64,000 nt of DNA, taken from Roseococcus suduntuyensis. Its GTDB lineage: Bacteria > Pseudomonadota > Alphaproteobacteria > Acetobacterales > Acetobacteraceae. The notes under the pieces are model-generated. The model searched no databases, was not told the origin of the DNA, and saw only the letters and a program-made list of their open reading frames with translations. The position numbers and the translations under genes were made by a program. Every line of letters begins with the position of its first letter. Position 1 is the stretch's first letter. The DNA lies in assembly GCF_014196305.1 (NCBI RefSeq), contig NZ_JACIDJ010000002.1, positions 62,001-126,000 of the forward strand, given 5' to 3'. Positions 7,914 to 16,824 of the stretch are shown here, in pieces.

Positions 7914-8843
7914 TCACGCCTTGATGTAGAAGGCCTCGATCTCGTTCCCCAACTCGGCCGTGCGCATGATCATGTCGGTCAGATATTCATGCAGCCCGGC
8001 CGAGAGGATCTCCTCGATCCGGCCGTAGCGCAGCCGCGCATGCAGCTCGCCCGCCATTCGGTGGCATTCGCCCCGCCGCCCCGCCTGGCCGGCCGCGATG
8101 CGGTCGAGCACCTCCAGCACGCGGCCATGGCAGGCGGTCAGGCTGCGCGGCAGTTCGGGCCGCAGGATGAGCAGTTCCGCGATCTTGGCGGGCTCCAGCC
8201 GGTCCTTGTAGACCCAGTGATAGGCGCGCAGCGCCGAGACCGATTGCAGGATGGCCTGCCACTGCGCGTATTCCACGGTCGCTTGCTGCGCGGGCGCCAG
8301 CAGGTGGTGCTTCACGTCCAGCAGCCGCGCCGTGTTGTCCGCGCGTTCCAGCGCCGTGCCCAGTTGCACGAAGAGCCACGGCTCTCCGCGCAGCATGGTG
8401 TCATGCGCGGCACCATTGAAGAGCAACACGCGTTCCCGCACCCATTCGAGGAACCCCGGCAGGCGTTCGCCCTGGAATTCGGCGTGGCGCAGCGCGTTCC
8501 AGGAATCATTCAGCGCGCCCCACATGTCCACCGTCAGCGCGGTGCGCACGCTGCGCGCATTGTGCCGGGCGGCGGCGAAGCAGGAGATGATGCCGGTGGG
8601 GTTGTCCGGGTCGCGCACCAGGAAGTCCACGACGTTCTCTTGGCTGGCCTCCTCGTGCTTCTCGAAGAAGGCGGGCTCGCAGCCGGTGGCGATCAGCAGG
8701 GAGCGCCATTCGTCGCCCTCGGCACCCAGCTGCGCGGAAAGCCCCGCCATGCGAAGCGCCACGGACAGGCCGCGCGCCACATTGGCCGCGCGCTCGGTGT
8801 AGCGGCCCAGCCAGAAGAGACTGTCGGCGGAGCGGCTCAGCAT
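7914..8843 (-). CDS. Alpha-E domain protein (DUF403)
   Basis: All-helical protein of 309 aa matching the alpha-E (DUF403) family: it opens with the hallmark MLSRSADSLFWLGRYTERAANVAR and carries the internal repeats with LGTALERADNTARLLDVK and SVSALRAYHWVYKDRLEP. The biochemical role is not established; comparative genomics ties the family to circularly permuted ATP-grasp enzymes and transglutaminase-like proteases in proposed peptide ligation/removal systems. Here it overlaps the ATP-grasp gene by seven bases, so the two are coupled. No transglutaminase or protease gene follows, because the next gene is convergent and unrelated. Confidence 0.9.
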   Translation of the reverse strand: MLSRSADSLFWLGRYTERAANVARGLSVALRMAGLSAQLGAEGDEWRSLLIATGCEPAFFEKHEEASQENVVDFLVRDPDNPTGIISCFAAARHNARSVRTALTVDMWGALNDSWNALRHAEFQGERLPGFLEWVRERVLLFNGAAHDTMLRGEPWLFVQLGTALERADNTARLLDVKHHLLAPAQQATVEYAQWQAILQSVSALRAYHWVYKDRLEPAKIAELLILRPELPRSLTACHGRVLEVLDRIAAGQAGRRGECHRMAGELHARLRYGRIEEILSAGLHEYLTDMIMRTAELGNEIEAFYIKA

Positions 8844-10330
8844 GCCACGGCTCCGTGCGCCGCGCCGCCTTCCTGCGGGTCGTTGTCCAGCACCCAGGTG
8901 TCCTTGGTGCCGCCGCCCTGGGAGGAATTCACCACCAGCGAACCCTCCCGCAGGGCCACGCGCGTCAGCCCGCCGGGGACGATCCGCACCTCGTCCTTCG
9001 TGGAGAGCACGAATGGGCGCAGGTCCACATGCCGCGGCGCCACCCCATTCGCGCAGAGGGTGGGCACGGTGGAGAGCGCGAGCGTGGGCTGGGCGATGTA
9101 GTCCGCCGGCCGCGCCTTGATGCGGGCCGCGAAATCCGCGCGCTCGGCCGCCGTCGCGTGCGGCCCGATCATCATGCCGTATCCGCCCGAGCCCTGCGCG
9201 AGCTTCACGACCAGCTGGTCCAGGTTGTCCAGCACATAGGCGCGGTCGGCCTCGCGCTCGCAGAGATAGGTGGGGACATTGGCCAGCTTGGGTTCCTCGT
9301 CCAGGTAGAAGCGGATCATCTGCGGCACGAAGGGGTAGATGGCCTTGTCGTCCGCGATGCCGCAGCCGGGCGCGTTGCACAGCGCCACATTGCCCGCGCG
9401 ATAGGCGGCCATGAGGCCGGGCACGCCCAGCATGGAATCGGGACGGAAGGCGCGCGGGTCCAGGTAGTCGTCATCGATGCGGCGGTAGATCACATCCACC
9501 CGGCGCGGGCCGGCCGTGGTCCGCATGAAGACCACGTTCTCGTCCACGAAGAGGTCGGCGCCTTCCACCACCTCCACGCCCATCTCGTCGGCCAGGAAGC
9601 AGTGTTCGTAATAGGCGCTGTTGAAGGCGCCCGGCGTCAGGATCACGACGGTGGGGTTCGGCCCCGCGCGGTCGGGTGCCGCGGCCTTCAGCGTGGTCAG
9701 CAGGTCCTCGGGGTAGCGGTTCACCGGGGCCAGTCGGTGGCGCGCCAGCAGACGCGGGAAGAGGCGCAGCATCGCCTCCCGGTTTTCCAACATGTAGGAG
9801 ACGCCCGAAGGCGTGCGGGCATTGTCCTCCAGCACATAGAACTGATCCGGCCCGGTGCGGACCAGGTCGATGCCCGCGATATGGGTATAGACGCCACCGG
9901 GGGGCTGGAAATCCTGCATCTCGGGCCGGAACTGTTCGTTGCCGGTGACGAGGCTTGCCGGGATCACGCCCGCCTTGAGAATCTCCTGCTTGCCATAGGC
10001 ATCGGCCAGGAAGGCGTTCAGCGCGCGCACGCGCTGGGAGAGGCCCGCGCTCAGACGGTCCCATTCGCTGCGCGCCAGCACGCGGGGAATGATGTCGAAG
10101 GGGATCAGCCGTTCCGGGTCGCCGCCCTCGCCATAGACGGCGAAGGTGATGCCGACACGGCGGAACAGCAGCTCGGCCTCGGCGCGCTTGGCTTCCAGCT
10201 CGGCCGGCGGGGTGCGCTCCAGCCAGGCGGCCACGGCGGCATAGGCGGCCCGCACTTCGGCCCTTTGGCCCAACTCGTCGAAGGCGACAGGGAGGGGGCG
10301 GGGCGCGCCCTGGGATTGGCTTTGACTCAT
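8837..10330 (-). CDS. Circularly permuted ATP-grasp protein (DUF404/407)
   Basis: A 497-residue member of the circularly permuted ATP-grasp type 2 family. Typical segments in order: FRRVGITFAVYGEGGDPERLIPFD split by ordinary residues, RALNAFLADAYG, the pair GIDLVRTGPDQFYVLEDN and ARTPSGVSYMLENR, VILTPGAFNSAYYEH, RRVDVIYRRIDDDYLDP, then the ATP-binding half with VKLAQGSGGYGMMIGP and the C-terminal VNSSQGGGTKDTWVL. ATP-dependent carboxylate-amine ligation, perhaps peptide synthesis, is the proposed chemistry; the substrate is unknown. The ATG at 10330 starts a plausible N-terminus; a longer frame upstream runs through non-conserved sequence. Paired with the alpha-E gene immediately downstream. 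Confidence 0.9.
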   Translation of the reverse strand: MSQSQSQGAPRPLPVAFDELGQRAEVRAAYAAVAAWLERTPPAELEAKRAEAELLFRRVGITFAVYGEGGDPERLIPFDIIPRVLARSEWDRLSAGLSQRVRALNAFLADAYGKQEILKAGVIPASLVTGNEQFRPEMQDFQPPGGVYTHIAGIDLVRTGPDQFYVLEDNARTPSGVSYMLENREAMLRLFPRLLARHRLAPVNRYPEDLLTTLKAAAPDRAGPNPTVVILTPGAFNSAYYEHCFLADEMGVEVVEGADLFVDENVVFMRTTAGPRRVDVIYRRIDDDYLDPRAFRPDSMLGVPGLMAAYRAGNVALCNAPGCGIADDKAIYPFVPQMIRFYLDEEPKLANVPTYLCEREADRAYVLDNLDQLVVKLAQGSGGYGMMIGPHATAAERADFAARIKARPADYIAQPTLALSTVPTLCANGVAPRHVDLRPFVLSTKDEVRIVPGGLTRVALREGSLVVNSSQGGGTKDTWVLDNDPQEGGAAHGAVAC

Positions 10331-10488
10331 AATGCCGAATTGACCAAGGCCTTGCGCACGACGCAAGCCAGCCCGACGCAAAAAGCGGGGCAGCGGCACG
10401 GAGTTGCCGTCTGGACAGGCAGCGCCGGGCTGGGCCGGGGCGGCCCGGGGCGTATGATGGGCGACACGCCTCGGGGGGAACGACATCC

Positions 10489-12111
10489 ATGGACCAGACG
10501 CCACAGCGCCTCACCGGCGCGCAATCCGTCATGGCCTGCTGCGCGGCGGCGGGCATGCCGGCCATCTTCGGCGTTCCGGGGGGTGGATCGAGCCTCGATC
10601 TCATCGCCGCCGCAAAGCGCCAGGGCATTCCCTTCATGCTGGCCCGCACCGAAGGAGGGGCCGGCATCATGGCCGCCGCCCTGGCGGAACTGACCCACCG
10701 GCCGGTCGGGCTGCTGACCACGCGGGGCCCGGGCGTGTCCAACGCCGCCAATGCCATGGCCAATGCGGCGCTGGAACGGGCACCCGTGATCCTCTTCGCC
10801 GATGGCTTCCCGGCGGCCGAGGCGCGCTTCACCACCCACCAGTGGTTCGACCAGGCGGCGATGATGGCGCCCGTCACCTCCGCGCGGCTGCGCACGCAGG
10901 AGGTGCCGGCCGGCGAGGCCACATACGCCGCCCTTCAAGCCGCGCTGGCCGTCCCGCGCGGCCCCGCCTATCTCGAACTGCCGGGCGATGTGGCGGGCGG
11001 CGCGGCCGCGCCCGCGCCGGAATTCCGCTGGCCCGAGCTGCCGCCCCCCGACGCCGCGACCATCGCCGCCGCGCGGCGCATGATCGCCCAGGCGCAACGC
11101 CCGGCCCTGATCATCGGGCTGGAGGCCACCCTTCCCGCCCGCGCCGCCGCGACCCGCGCCCTGGTGGAGGCGCTGGGGGCGCCGGCCCTGGTCACCTACA
11201 AGGCCAAGGGCGTGGTGCCGGACCGCCACCCCCTGTTCGGCGGCGTGTTCACGGGCGGCGAGGCCGAGGCGCCGCTGCTGCGCGAGGCGGACCTGATCAT
11301 CCTGCTGGGTGCGGACCCGGTGGAGTTCATTGGCCAGGCCTGGCGCTATGCCGCGCCCGTGCTCGATTTCGCCACCGCCCCGCGCCGGCTGGACTACACG
11401 CCCCCCGCACTGGCGCTGCACGGCGCCTGGGAGGCCGCGGCCGAGGAATTGGCCGGCACCTGCCCCGCCCGCCCCTGGCCCGCGGGCGAGGTGGCAAGGC
11501 GTCGCGATGCCTGGGCGGATGCGTTGCGCAACACGGCCGGCGGCAATCGCGGCATGGCGCCGTCCGAGATCGTGACCACCACCCAGGCGGCGCTGTCGGG
11601 CCATCCGCGCGTCGCGGTGGATGCGGGGGCGCATATGTTCCCCTGCACGACCTTCTGGGAATGCTTCGCGCCGGGGGACCTGCTGATTTCCAATGGGCTC
11701 GCCACCATGGGCTATGCCCTGCCCGCCGCCATCGCCGCCGCCTGGCATGACCCGGCGCGCGGCGCACTGGCCTTCACGGGCGATGGCGGGCTGATGATGT
11801 GCCTGGGCGAATTGGCCACCGCCGCCGCCATGAAGCTGAACCTGACGGTGGTGGTGTTCAACGACGCGCTGCTCTCGTTGATCGACATCAAGAAGGGCAC
11901 GCGCGACCTCCCCGAGGGCGCGCTGGACTGGCCCGAAGCCGATTTCACACAGGTGATGCGCGGCATGGGCGGTGCCGCCTGGCGCGTGGCCGATGCGGCG
12001 GGGCTGCGCGCGGCGTTGGCGGAGGCCGAGGCAACGCCGGGCCCGCGCCTGATTGATGTGCGGACCGACCCCTCCAGCTACCCGGCGCAGATCAAGGCGT
12101 TGCGAGGCTGA
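10489..12111 (+). CDS. Thiamine-pyrophosphate-dependent enzyme, acetolactate-synthase-like
   Basis: TPP enzyme of 540 aa with the three domains of the acetolactate synthase/benzoylformate decarboxylase superfamily. The catalytic Glu is in RTEGGAG at residue 55, the central domain spans about 190-330, and the TPP/Mg motif starts GDGG at 431-434 and closes with Asn458 about 25 residues later. Length and the SYPAQIKALRG tail match broad-specificity acetolactate-synthase-like proteins often named ilvG/ilvX-like, not the main branched-chain enzyme: no regulatory subunit gene follows. Solitary, with a GGGGGGA Shine-Dalgarno before ATG 10489 and a convergent gene after. Substrate undetermined. Confidence 0.85.
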   Translation: MDQTPQRLTGAQSVMACCAAAGMPAIFGVPGGGSSLDLIAAAKRQGIPFMLARTEGGAGIMAAALAELTHRPVGLLTTRGPGVSNAANAMANAALERAPVILFADGFPAAEARFTTHQWFDQAAMMAPVTSARLRTQEVPAGEATYAALQAALAVPRGPAYLELPGDVAGGAAAPAPEFRWPELPPPDAATIAAARRMIAQAQRPALIIGLEATLPARAAATRALVEALGAPALVTYKAKGVVPDRHPLFGGVFTGGEAEAPLLREADLIILLGADPVEFIGQAWRYAAPVLDFATAPRRLDYTPPALALHGAWEAAAEELAGTCPARPWPAGEVARRRDAWADALRNTAGGNRGMAPSEIVTTTQAALSGHPRVAVDAGAHMFPCTTFWECFAPGDLLISNGLATMGYALPAAIAAAWHDPARGALAFTGDGGLMMCLGELATAAAMKLNLTVVVFNDALLSLIDIKKGTRDLPEGALDWPEADFTQVMRGMGGAAWRVADAAGLRAALAEAEATPGPRLIDVRTDPSSYPAQIKALRG

Positions 12112-12114
12112 CAT

Positions 12115-12217
12115 CGTCGCGCGCGCGATTCACGCCTCCGGGCATCCGCCCTGCGGCGATCGCGACCCGTCGCGCGCGCGATTCACGCCTCCGGGCATGC
12201 GCCCTGCGGCGTTCGCG
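12115..12217. repeat. Tandem pair of REP-like palindromic hairpins
   Basis: Two nearly identical 50-base units (12115-12164 and 12168-12217; two mismatches, period 53) fill the gap between convergent genes. Each folds as a hairpin: CGCGAT with ATCGCG outside (the second copy pairs one base fewer), CGCC with GGCG in the middle, GGGC with GCCC inside and a four-base loop, plus a 3-base bulge and a 3x3 internal loop. It is consistent with a REP/BIME-type element or a bidirectional terminator. Confidence 0.75.
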
Positions 12218-12219
12218 CT

Positions 12220-12969
12220 TCAGCGCTTCCGGCTCAGAAACTGCCCCATCATCCGCCCCGGCTCGTCCGTCTCGAAGGCACGGGCGAAGGCGGGGATGCC
12301 GGCGGCGATGGCCTGGCTCAGCGGCAGATCCTCCCAGGCGCGGATCAGCGCCTTCTGGTCGGCGATGGCGCGCGGGCCGGCCTCGCGCAGCAGGTCCAGC
12401 CATTCCGTGAGCGCCGCGTCCAGAGCTTCGGGCGCCACCACGCGCTCGCAGAAACCCCAGGCTTCTGCGGTGGCCGCGTCGATGGTCTCGGCCAGCAGCA
12501 GCAGGCGCCGGGTGCGGCCCCAGCCGATGAGGCCGGGCAGCAGCGCGGCCTCGACCACCGACGGGATACCCACGCGCACCTCCGGCATCCCGAACTTGGC
12601 CGCAGTGGAAGCCAGGCGCATGTCGCAGGCGGCCGCGATCTCCATGCCCGCGCCCAGGCACCAGCCCTGGATGCGCGCGATGACCGGCACGCGGCAGGCG
12701 CGGATCGCCGCACTCACGCGATGGACGCGGGTGATGAAGGCGCGCCCGCCCTCCGGCGTGGTGATGGCGCCCATCTCGCGGATGTCGGCGCCACCGATGA
12801 AGGCGCGCGGCCCCTCGCCCGCCAGCACCACGGCGCGCGTCTCGGGCCCTACCTCGAAGGCACCGGCCAGCGCCTCCAGCAGCGGCGAGTTCAGCGTGTT
12901 CAGCTTGGCGTCATTGGCCACGATGACGTGGCGGATGTCGCCACGTTCCTCGATCGCGATGCGGCTCAT
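12220..12969 (-). CDS. Enoyl-CoA hydratase/isomerase family protein
   Basis: Crotonase-fold enzyme of 249 aa. The first CoA/oxyanion segment is GPRAFIGGADIREM, the second is QGWCLGAGMEIAAACDMRLAS, followed by AKFGMPEVRVGIPSVVEAALLP, which is the usual order. In the position of the hydratase Glu in EVRVG there is a Glu, compatible with hydration, while the second catalytic Glu position reads VVEAAL, so activity may be hydratase or isomerase. Its ATG overlaps the stop of the upstream FAD monooxygenase as ATGA, indicating one transcript. With that oxygenase it could serve degradation of an aromatic or branched acid; the substrate is not determinable. Confidence 0.88.
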   Translation of the reverse strand: MSRIAIEERGDIRHVIVANDAKLNTLNSPLLEALAGAFEVGPETRAVVLAGEGPRAFIGGADIREMGAITTPEGGRAFITRVHRVSAAIRACRVPVIARIQGWCLGAGMEIAAACDMRLASTAAKFGMPEVRVGIPSVVEAALLPGLIGWGRTRRLLLLAETIDAATAEAWGFCERVVAPEALDAALTEWLDLLREAGPRAIADQKALIRAWEDLPLSQAIAAGIPAFARAFETDEPGRMMGQFLSRKR

Positions 12970-14192
12970 CGGCGCGCTCCTGTCATTTGGGCCCCCGTTA
13001 TCTGGGAATAGCCGCGCGCGATGGCGGCAAGTTCGTCCTGCGCGATCACCTGCGTGATGTCTGAAAACCCCTCGGGCGCGCGTTCGCTGACCACGTCCAC
13101 CACCCGCTCCGGCCCGCCGCGGCGGTTGGCCAGGACGATGTCGCGCGTGGCGGGCAGGCGCTCGGCCTCATAGGCGGCGAGTGCCTTGGTCACGTTCATC
13201 CCATCCAGCAGCCGCGCCAACAACCGCGCATCCAATATGGCCTGGGAGGCACCGTTGGAGCCGACCGGATACATCGGGTGCGCGGCATCGCCCAGCAGCG
13301 TCACGCGCCCCTCGGTCCAGTGCGGCAGGGGGTCACGGTCGCACATGGGGTATTCCCAGAATTCGGGCGTGGCACGGACCAGGGCCTCCACATCCAGCCA
13401 GGGCACGCGGAAGCGCTGTACATGGGGCAGCACATCCTCCAGCCGGCCGGGGCGCGACCAGTCCTCGCGGCGCGGCGGCGGCTGCGTGGCATCGCCGACC
13501 TGGGCGCAGACCACCCAGTTGGTGAGGCGCGTTTGCGGCGTGGCGCCGGCCGCGATGGGGTAGAGCACCAGCTTCTCGCGCATGTCGCCGGCCACCGTCA
13601 TCACGTCGCCGCCCTCGAAGACGGGCCAGTCCACCGCGCCGCGCCACATCTGGATGCCGTTCCAGCGGATGCCGCCATCATGCGGGTGCATCAGCGCGCG
13701 CAGCGCCGAGTGGATGCCATCCGCCCCCACCAGCGCCTTGCCGCGCCGCGTGGTACCGTCGGTGAAGCGCACCGTCACGGCGCGGCTGTCCTGCATGTAG
13801 CCCTGCAGCCGCTTGTTGGTGTGGATGCGCGCGGGGCCCAGGCGCTCCATCGCCGCCTGCCACAGCGCGCCGTGCAGCCGCCCGCGATGGATGGAGAATT
13901 GCGGTGCCTCATGCCCCGCATGCAGCCCGCGCGCCTCGGTCCAGATGCGGTTGCCGAAGCGGTCGAGGTAGCGCAATTCGCGCGTGCGGATGGCGATGGC
14001 ATCCAGCGCCTCCAGCAGGCCGAGCGCCGAAAGTTCCCGGATGGCATGCGGCAGGGTGTTGATGCCCACGCCGAGCTGCTTCACCTCGGGCGCCGCCTCG
14101 AAGACCTCGCAGGGGATGTCGCGCTCATGCAGCGACAGTGCCAGCGTCAGCCCGCCCACGCCACCGCCCGCGATCAGCACCGGTGCCGTCAT
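12966..14192 (-). CDS. FAD-dependent monooxygenase (group A flavoprotein hydroxylase)
   Basis: Class A flavin monooxygenase of 408 aa. The N-terminal [13 protein letters not shown] binds ADP of [16 protein letters not shown] is the DG fingerprint near residue 160, and [19 protein letters not shown] near residue 300 is the second FAD motif. This set matches salicylate-hydroxylase/PhzS-like enzymes that use NAD(P)H and oxygen to hydroxylate an aromatic ring. It has no membrane or signal segment. First gene of a two-gene minus-strand operon with enoyl-CoA hydratase; divergent from the RidA gene across a 100-base gap with no clear operator. Substrate unknown. Confidence 0.88.
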   Translation of the reverse strand: MTAPVLIAGGGVGGLTLALSLHERDIPCEVFEAAPEVKQLGVGINTLPHAIRELSALGLLEALDAIAIRTRELRYLDRFGNRIWTEARGLHAGHEAPQFSIHRGRLHGALWQAAMERLGPARIHTNKRLQGYMQDSRAVTVRFTDGTTRRGKALVGADGIHSALRALMHPHDGGIRWNGIQMWRGAVDWPVFEGGDVMTVAGDMREKLVLYPIAAGATPQTRLTNWVVCAQVGDATQPPPRREDWSRPGRLEDVLPHVQRFRVPWLDVEALVRATPEFWEYPMCDRDPLPHWTEGRVTLLGDAAHPMYPVGSNGASQAILDARLLARLLDGMNVTKALAAYEAERLPATRDIVLANRRGGPERVVDVVSERAPEGFSDITQVIAQDELAAIARGYSQITGAQMTGARR

Positions 14193-14292
14193 GCCCTCCC
14201 CTCCTCATGCTTGCGGCGCAGGATGCCACGCAGGACGTGCCCCGCACAGATCACGCTGGACAGGAAGCGCCACCGCTGCGAAAGCCCCACCC

Positions 14293-14694
14293 ATGCCGCT
14301 CACCAAGCTCCATCCGCAAGGCTGGCCCCGCCCGCGCGGGCACACTCATGGCTGGGCCGGTGCCGGGCGTCTGGTGGTGCTGGGCGGCCAGGTGGGCTGC
14401 GACAGCGAGGGGCGCTTCCCCACGGACTTCGTGGACCAGGCGCGCCAGGCCCTGTCGAATATCCTCGCCGTGCTGGCCGAGGCCGGCGGCGGCGCGCCCG
14501 ACATCGCGCGCATGACCTGGTTCGTGCTGAGCCTGCGCGACTACCAGGCGAACCTGCCCGCGCTGGGCGATGCCTGGCGCGAGGTGATGGGCGCGCATTT
14601 CCCCGCCATGACCTTCGTGCAGGTCTCGGCGCTGGTGGAGCCCGAGGCGCTGCTGGAAATCGAGGCCACCGCCATCCTCACCGATCCGCCATGA
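14293..14694 (+). CDS. RidA family protein (enamine/imine deaminase-like)
   Basis: Small trimeric-fold YjgF/YER057c/UK114 protein, 133 aa. [20 protein letters not shown], the helix [18 protein letters not shown] and the strand [21 protein letters not shown] follow the family. The equivalent of the RidA catalytic Arg in the usual 'PARS' region is replaced ([12 protein letters not shown] has no Arg), so it belongs to a Rid subgroup that may lack imine deaminase activity. The ATG at 14293 is the first that fits the domain; a much longer upstream frame is antisense to the monooxygenase gene and was not used. It overlaps queG as ATGA. Confidence 0.85.
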   Translation: MPLTKLHPQGWPRPRGHTHGWAGAGRLVVLGGQVGCDSEGRFPTDFVDQARQALSNILAVLAEAGGGAPDIARMTWFVLSLRDYQANLPALGDAWREVMGAHFPAMTFVQVSALVEPEALLEIEATAILTDPP

Positions 14695-15719
14695 ACGTCG
14701 CGGCGGAAATCCGCGCCGAGGCGTTGCGGCTCGGTTTCGACGCCGTGGGCTTCACCCGCGCGCACCTGCCTGAGGCCGCGCGCGCGCGGCTCGATGCCAG
14801 CCTCGCCGCCGGACACCATGGCGACATGGAATGGATGGAACGACGCGTGGACCAGCGCGCACAGCCACGCGCCCTCTGGCCCGAGGCGGTGAGCGTGATC
14901 AGCCTCGGGCAGAACTACGGCCCCGACTACGACCCGCTGGCGAGCCTCGCACAGCCCTCCCGCGCCACGATCTCCTGCTACGCCCAGGGGCGCGACTATC
15001 ACGACGTCGTGAAGAAGCGCCTCAAGGCGCTGGGGCAATGGATGGCGCGGCGCTTCAAGGGCGAGCCGCTGAAGGTCTTCGTGGACACGGCGCCGGTGAT
15101 GGAAAAGCCGCTGGCGCAGCAGGCGGGGCTGGGCTGGCAGGGCAAGCACAGCAACCTGGTCAGTCGGGAATGGGGCTCCTGGCTTTTCCTGGGCGAGATC
15201 TACACCACACTCGACCTGCCGCCCGACGCGCCGGAGCGTGACCATTGCGGCACCTGCCGCGCCTGCCTGGACGCCTGCCCGACGGCCGCTTTTCCCGCGC
15301 CCTATGTGCTGGATGCGCGGCGCTGCCTCTCCTACCTCACCATCGAGCACCACGGCCCCATTCCGGAGGAGTTCCGTGCTGCCATGGGCAACCGCATCTA
15401 TGGCTGCGATGACTGCCTGGCCGCCTGCCCCTGGAACAAATTCGCCCGCACCGCCGCCGAGATGACGCTGCATCCGCGCGGCGAGGTGGCGCCGCCGCTG
15501 GCTGAACTCGCGGCCCTGGACGATGGCGCCTTCCGCGCACGCTTCGCGGGCTCACCCATCAAGCGCATCGGCCGCAACCGCTTCCTGCGCAACGTGGCCA
15601 TCGCCATCGGCAACAGCGGCGACGCGACGCTAAGACCGGCCGCCCAGGCCCTGGCGCATGACCCCGACCCCGTGTTGGCCGAGGCCGCCACCTGGGCTTT
15701 GGAAAGGCTTCCCGCATGA
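14691..15719 (+). CDS. queG: Epoxyqueuosine reductase QueG
   Basis: Final step of queuosine synthesis: cobalamin- and iron-sulfur-dependent reduction of epoxyqueuosine in tRNA. The 342-residue protein has the cobalamin-binding N-terminal half ([33 protein letters not shown] broken as in the family) and two ferredoxin-type clusters: [16 protein letters not shown] and [11 protein letters not shown]. The C-terminus carries the HEAT-like segment after [17 protein letters not shown]. Start ATG 14691 overlaps the RidA stop; its own stop overlaps the queC start by four bases. Adjacent queC gives a queuosine mini-operon; queD, queE and tgt are not in the window. Confidence 0.95.
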   Translation: MNVAAEIRAEALRLGFDAVGFTRAHLPEAARARLDASLAAGHHGDMEWMERRVDQRAQPRALWPEAVSVISLGQNYGPDYDPLASLAQPSRATISCYAQGRDYHDVVKKRLKALGQWMARRFKGEPLKVFVDTAPVMEKPLAQQAGLGWQGKHSNLVSREWGSWLFLGEIYTTLDLPPDAPERDHCGTCRACLDACPTAAFPAPYVLDARRCLSYLTIEHHGPIPEEFRAAMGNRIYGCDDCLAACPWNKFARTAAEMTLHPRGEVAPPLAELAALDDGAFRARFAGSPIKRIGRNRFLRNVAIAIGNSGDATLRPAAQALAHDPDPVLAEAATWALERLPA

Positions 15720-16420
15720 GAGACGATGCAGCACTTGTCCTGTTCTCCGGCGGGCAGGACAGCGCCACCTGCCTCGCCTGGGCGCTGGACCGCTTCGCCC
15801 ATGTGGAGACGCTGGGCTTCGACTATGGCCAGCGCCACCGCATCGAACTCGACTGCCGCGGCGCGTTGCGCGAGGGCATGGCGAGCCCCCGCCTGGGGGA
15901 AGACCATCTGCTGGACCTTGGCGTGCTGGGCGCGCTGTCGGACACGGCCCTGACACGCGAGGCCGAGATCGCGCTGCGCGAGGATGGGCTGCCCACCACC
16001 TTCGTGCCCGGCCGCAACCTGATCTTCCTGACCTTCGCCGCCGCGCTGGCCACGCGGCGCGGCCTGCGCCACATCGTGACCGGCGTCTGCGAGACGGATT
16101 ACTCGGGCTATCCCGACTGCCGCGACGACACCATCAAGGCGCTGCAGGTGGCGATCAACCTCGGCATGGCCTCCCGCTTCGTGCTGCACACGCCGCTGAT
16201 GTGGCGCGACAAGCCGGCCACCTGGCGGCTCGCGGAAAACCTGGGCGGCACAGCGCTGGTGGAACTGATCCGGCGCGAGAGCCATTCCTGCTACAAGGGC
16301 GTGCGCGAGGTGCTGCACCCCTGGGGCCATGGCTGCGGCGAATGCCCGGCCTGCGAGCTGCGCGCCGCCGGCTGGGCGGGCTATGTCAGCGGATCGGCTC
16401 ATCCCAGATGCGGGTCGTGA
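15716..16420 (+). CDS. queC: 7-cyano-7-deazaguanine synthase QueC
   Basis: ATP-dependent conversion of 7-carboxy-7-deazaguanine to preQ0, the nitrile precursor of queuosine. [14 protein letters not shown] at residues 11-24 is the PP-loop, [14 protein letters not shown] and [22 protein letters not shown] (split) are family segments, and the Zn-binding cysteines are in SCYKG and [12 protein letters not shown]. Length 234 aa is normal. The start ATG overlaps queG by four bases. The last 35 bases overlap the convergent membrane-protein gene at 16386. Confidence 0.95.
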   Translation: MRDDAALVLFSGGQDSATCLAWALDRFAHVETLGFDYGQRHRIELDCRGALREGMASPRLGEDHLLDLGVLGALSDTALTREAEIALREDGLPTTFVPGRNLIFLTFAAALATRRGLRHIVTGVCETDYSGYPDCRDDTIKALQVAINLGMASRFVLHTPLMWRDKPATWRLAENLGGTALVELIRRESHSCYKGVREVLHPWGHGCGECPACELRAAGWAGYVSGSAHPRCGS

Positions 16421-16811
16421 TCTCGGCGGTGCTGCCGCGATCCAGGCGGACACGCGCCTCGAAGCTGAGCAGCACCCGCCCTTCCGCCGGGCGGCGGTGC
16501 AGGCAGGTCCAGCTGCCATTGGGCAGGATGGGCGCCACGCAGTTGAAGCCGAGCGAGATGAGGTGCTGCACCGCCGGCCCGGAATCCGTGCCCGCCGGGG
16601 AAAGCCGCACCAGGTCCGCGCGCAGCGCCTCCGCCCCCGCCACCTCGCCGCGGCGGAGGTAGCGGTCCACATCGGTGGGCGGCGCGCGGTCTGGCGAGAG
16701 CCAGGACAGGAACAGCAGCATGGCGGCCAGCACCAGCGCCATCGCCCCCGCCCTGGGCAGCGTACCGGACTGCCACATGCGCCCGCGCGCGACCTCGGGC
16801 TCGACGCCCAT
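16386..16811 (-). CDS. Membrane-anchored hypothetical protein
   Basis: About 141 aa from ATG 16811. Residues near 22-40 form one hydrophobic anchor ([19 protein letters not shown]), leaving a soluble periplasmic-type C-terminal domain with two Cys ([17 protein letters not shown]), which could form a disulfide. I do not recognise the family. The start at 16811 is preferred over 16889 because the longer version has a low-complexity Pro run and overlaps the neighbouring aminoacylase. It lies 13 bases downstream of the aminoacylase stop, so it may share its transcript, and it overlaps queC 3-prime ends by 35 bases. Confidence 0.6.
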   Translation of the reverse strand: MGVEPEVARGRMWQSGTLPRAGAMALVLAAMLLFLSWLSPDRAPPTDVDRYLRRGEVAGAEALRADLVRLSPAGTDSGPAVQHLISLGFNCVAPILPNGSWTCLHRRPAEGRVLLSFEARVRLDRGSTAEITTRIWDEPIR

Positions 16812-16824
16812 CAGGCGGCGCCCC

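Noticed and set aside
10411-10458. TGGACA and TATGAT as a promoter of the TPP-enzyme gene
   Set aside because: The boxes are separated by about 36 bases, too far for one sigma70 promoter; TATGAT alone is not enough.
13278-14292. Long plus-strand open frame running into the RidA/queG region
   Set aside because: It is antisense to the FAD monooxygenase, which has clear motifs; its His/Arg/Gln-rich translation is typical of the shadow of a GC-rich gene.
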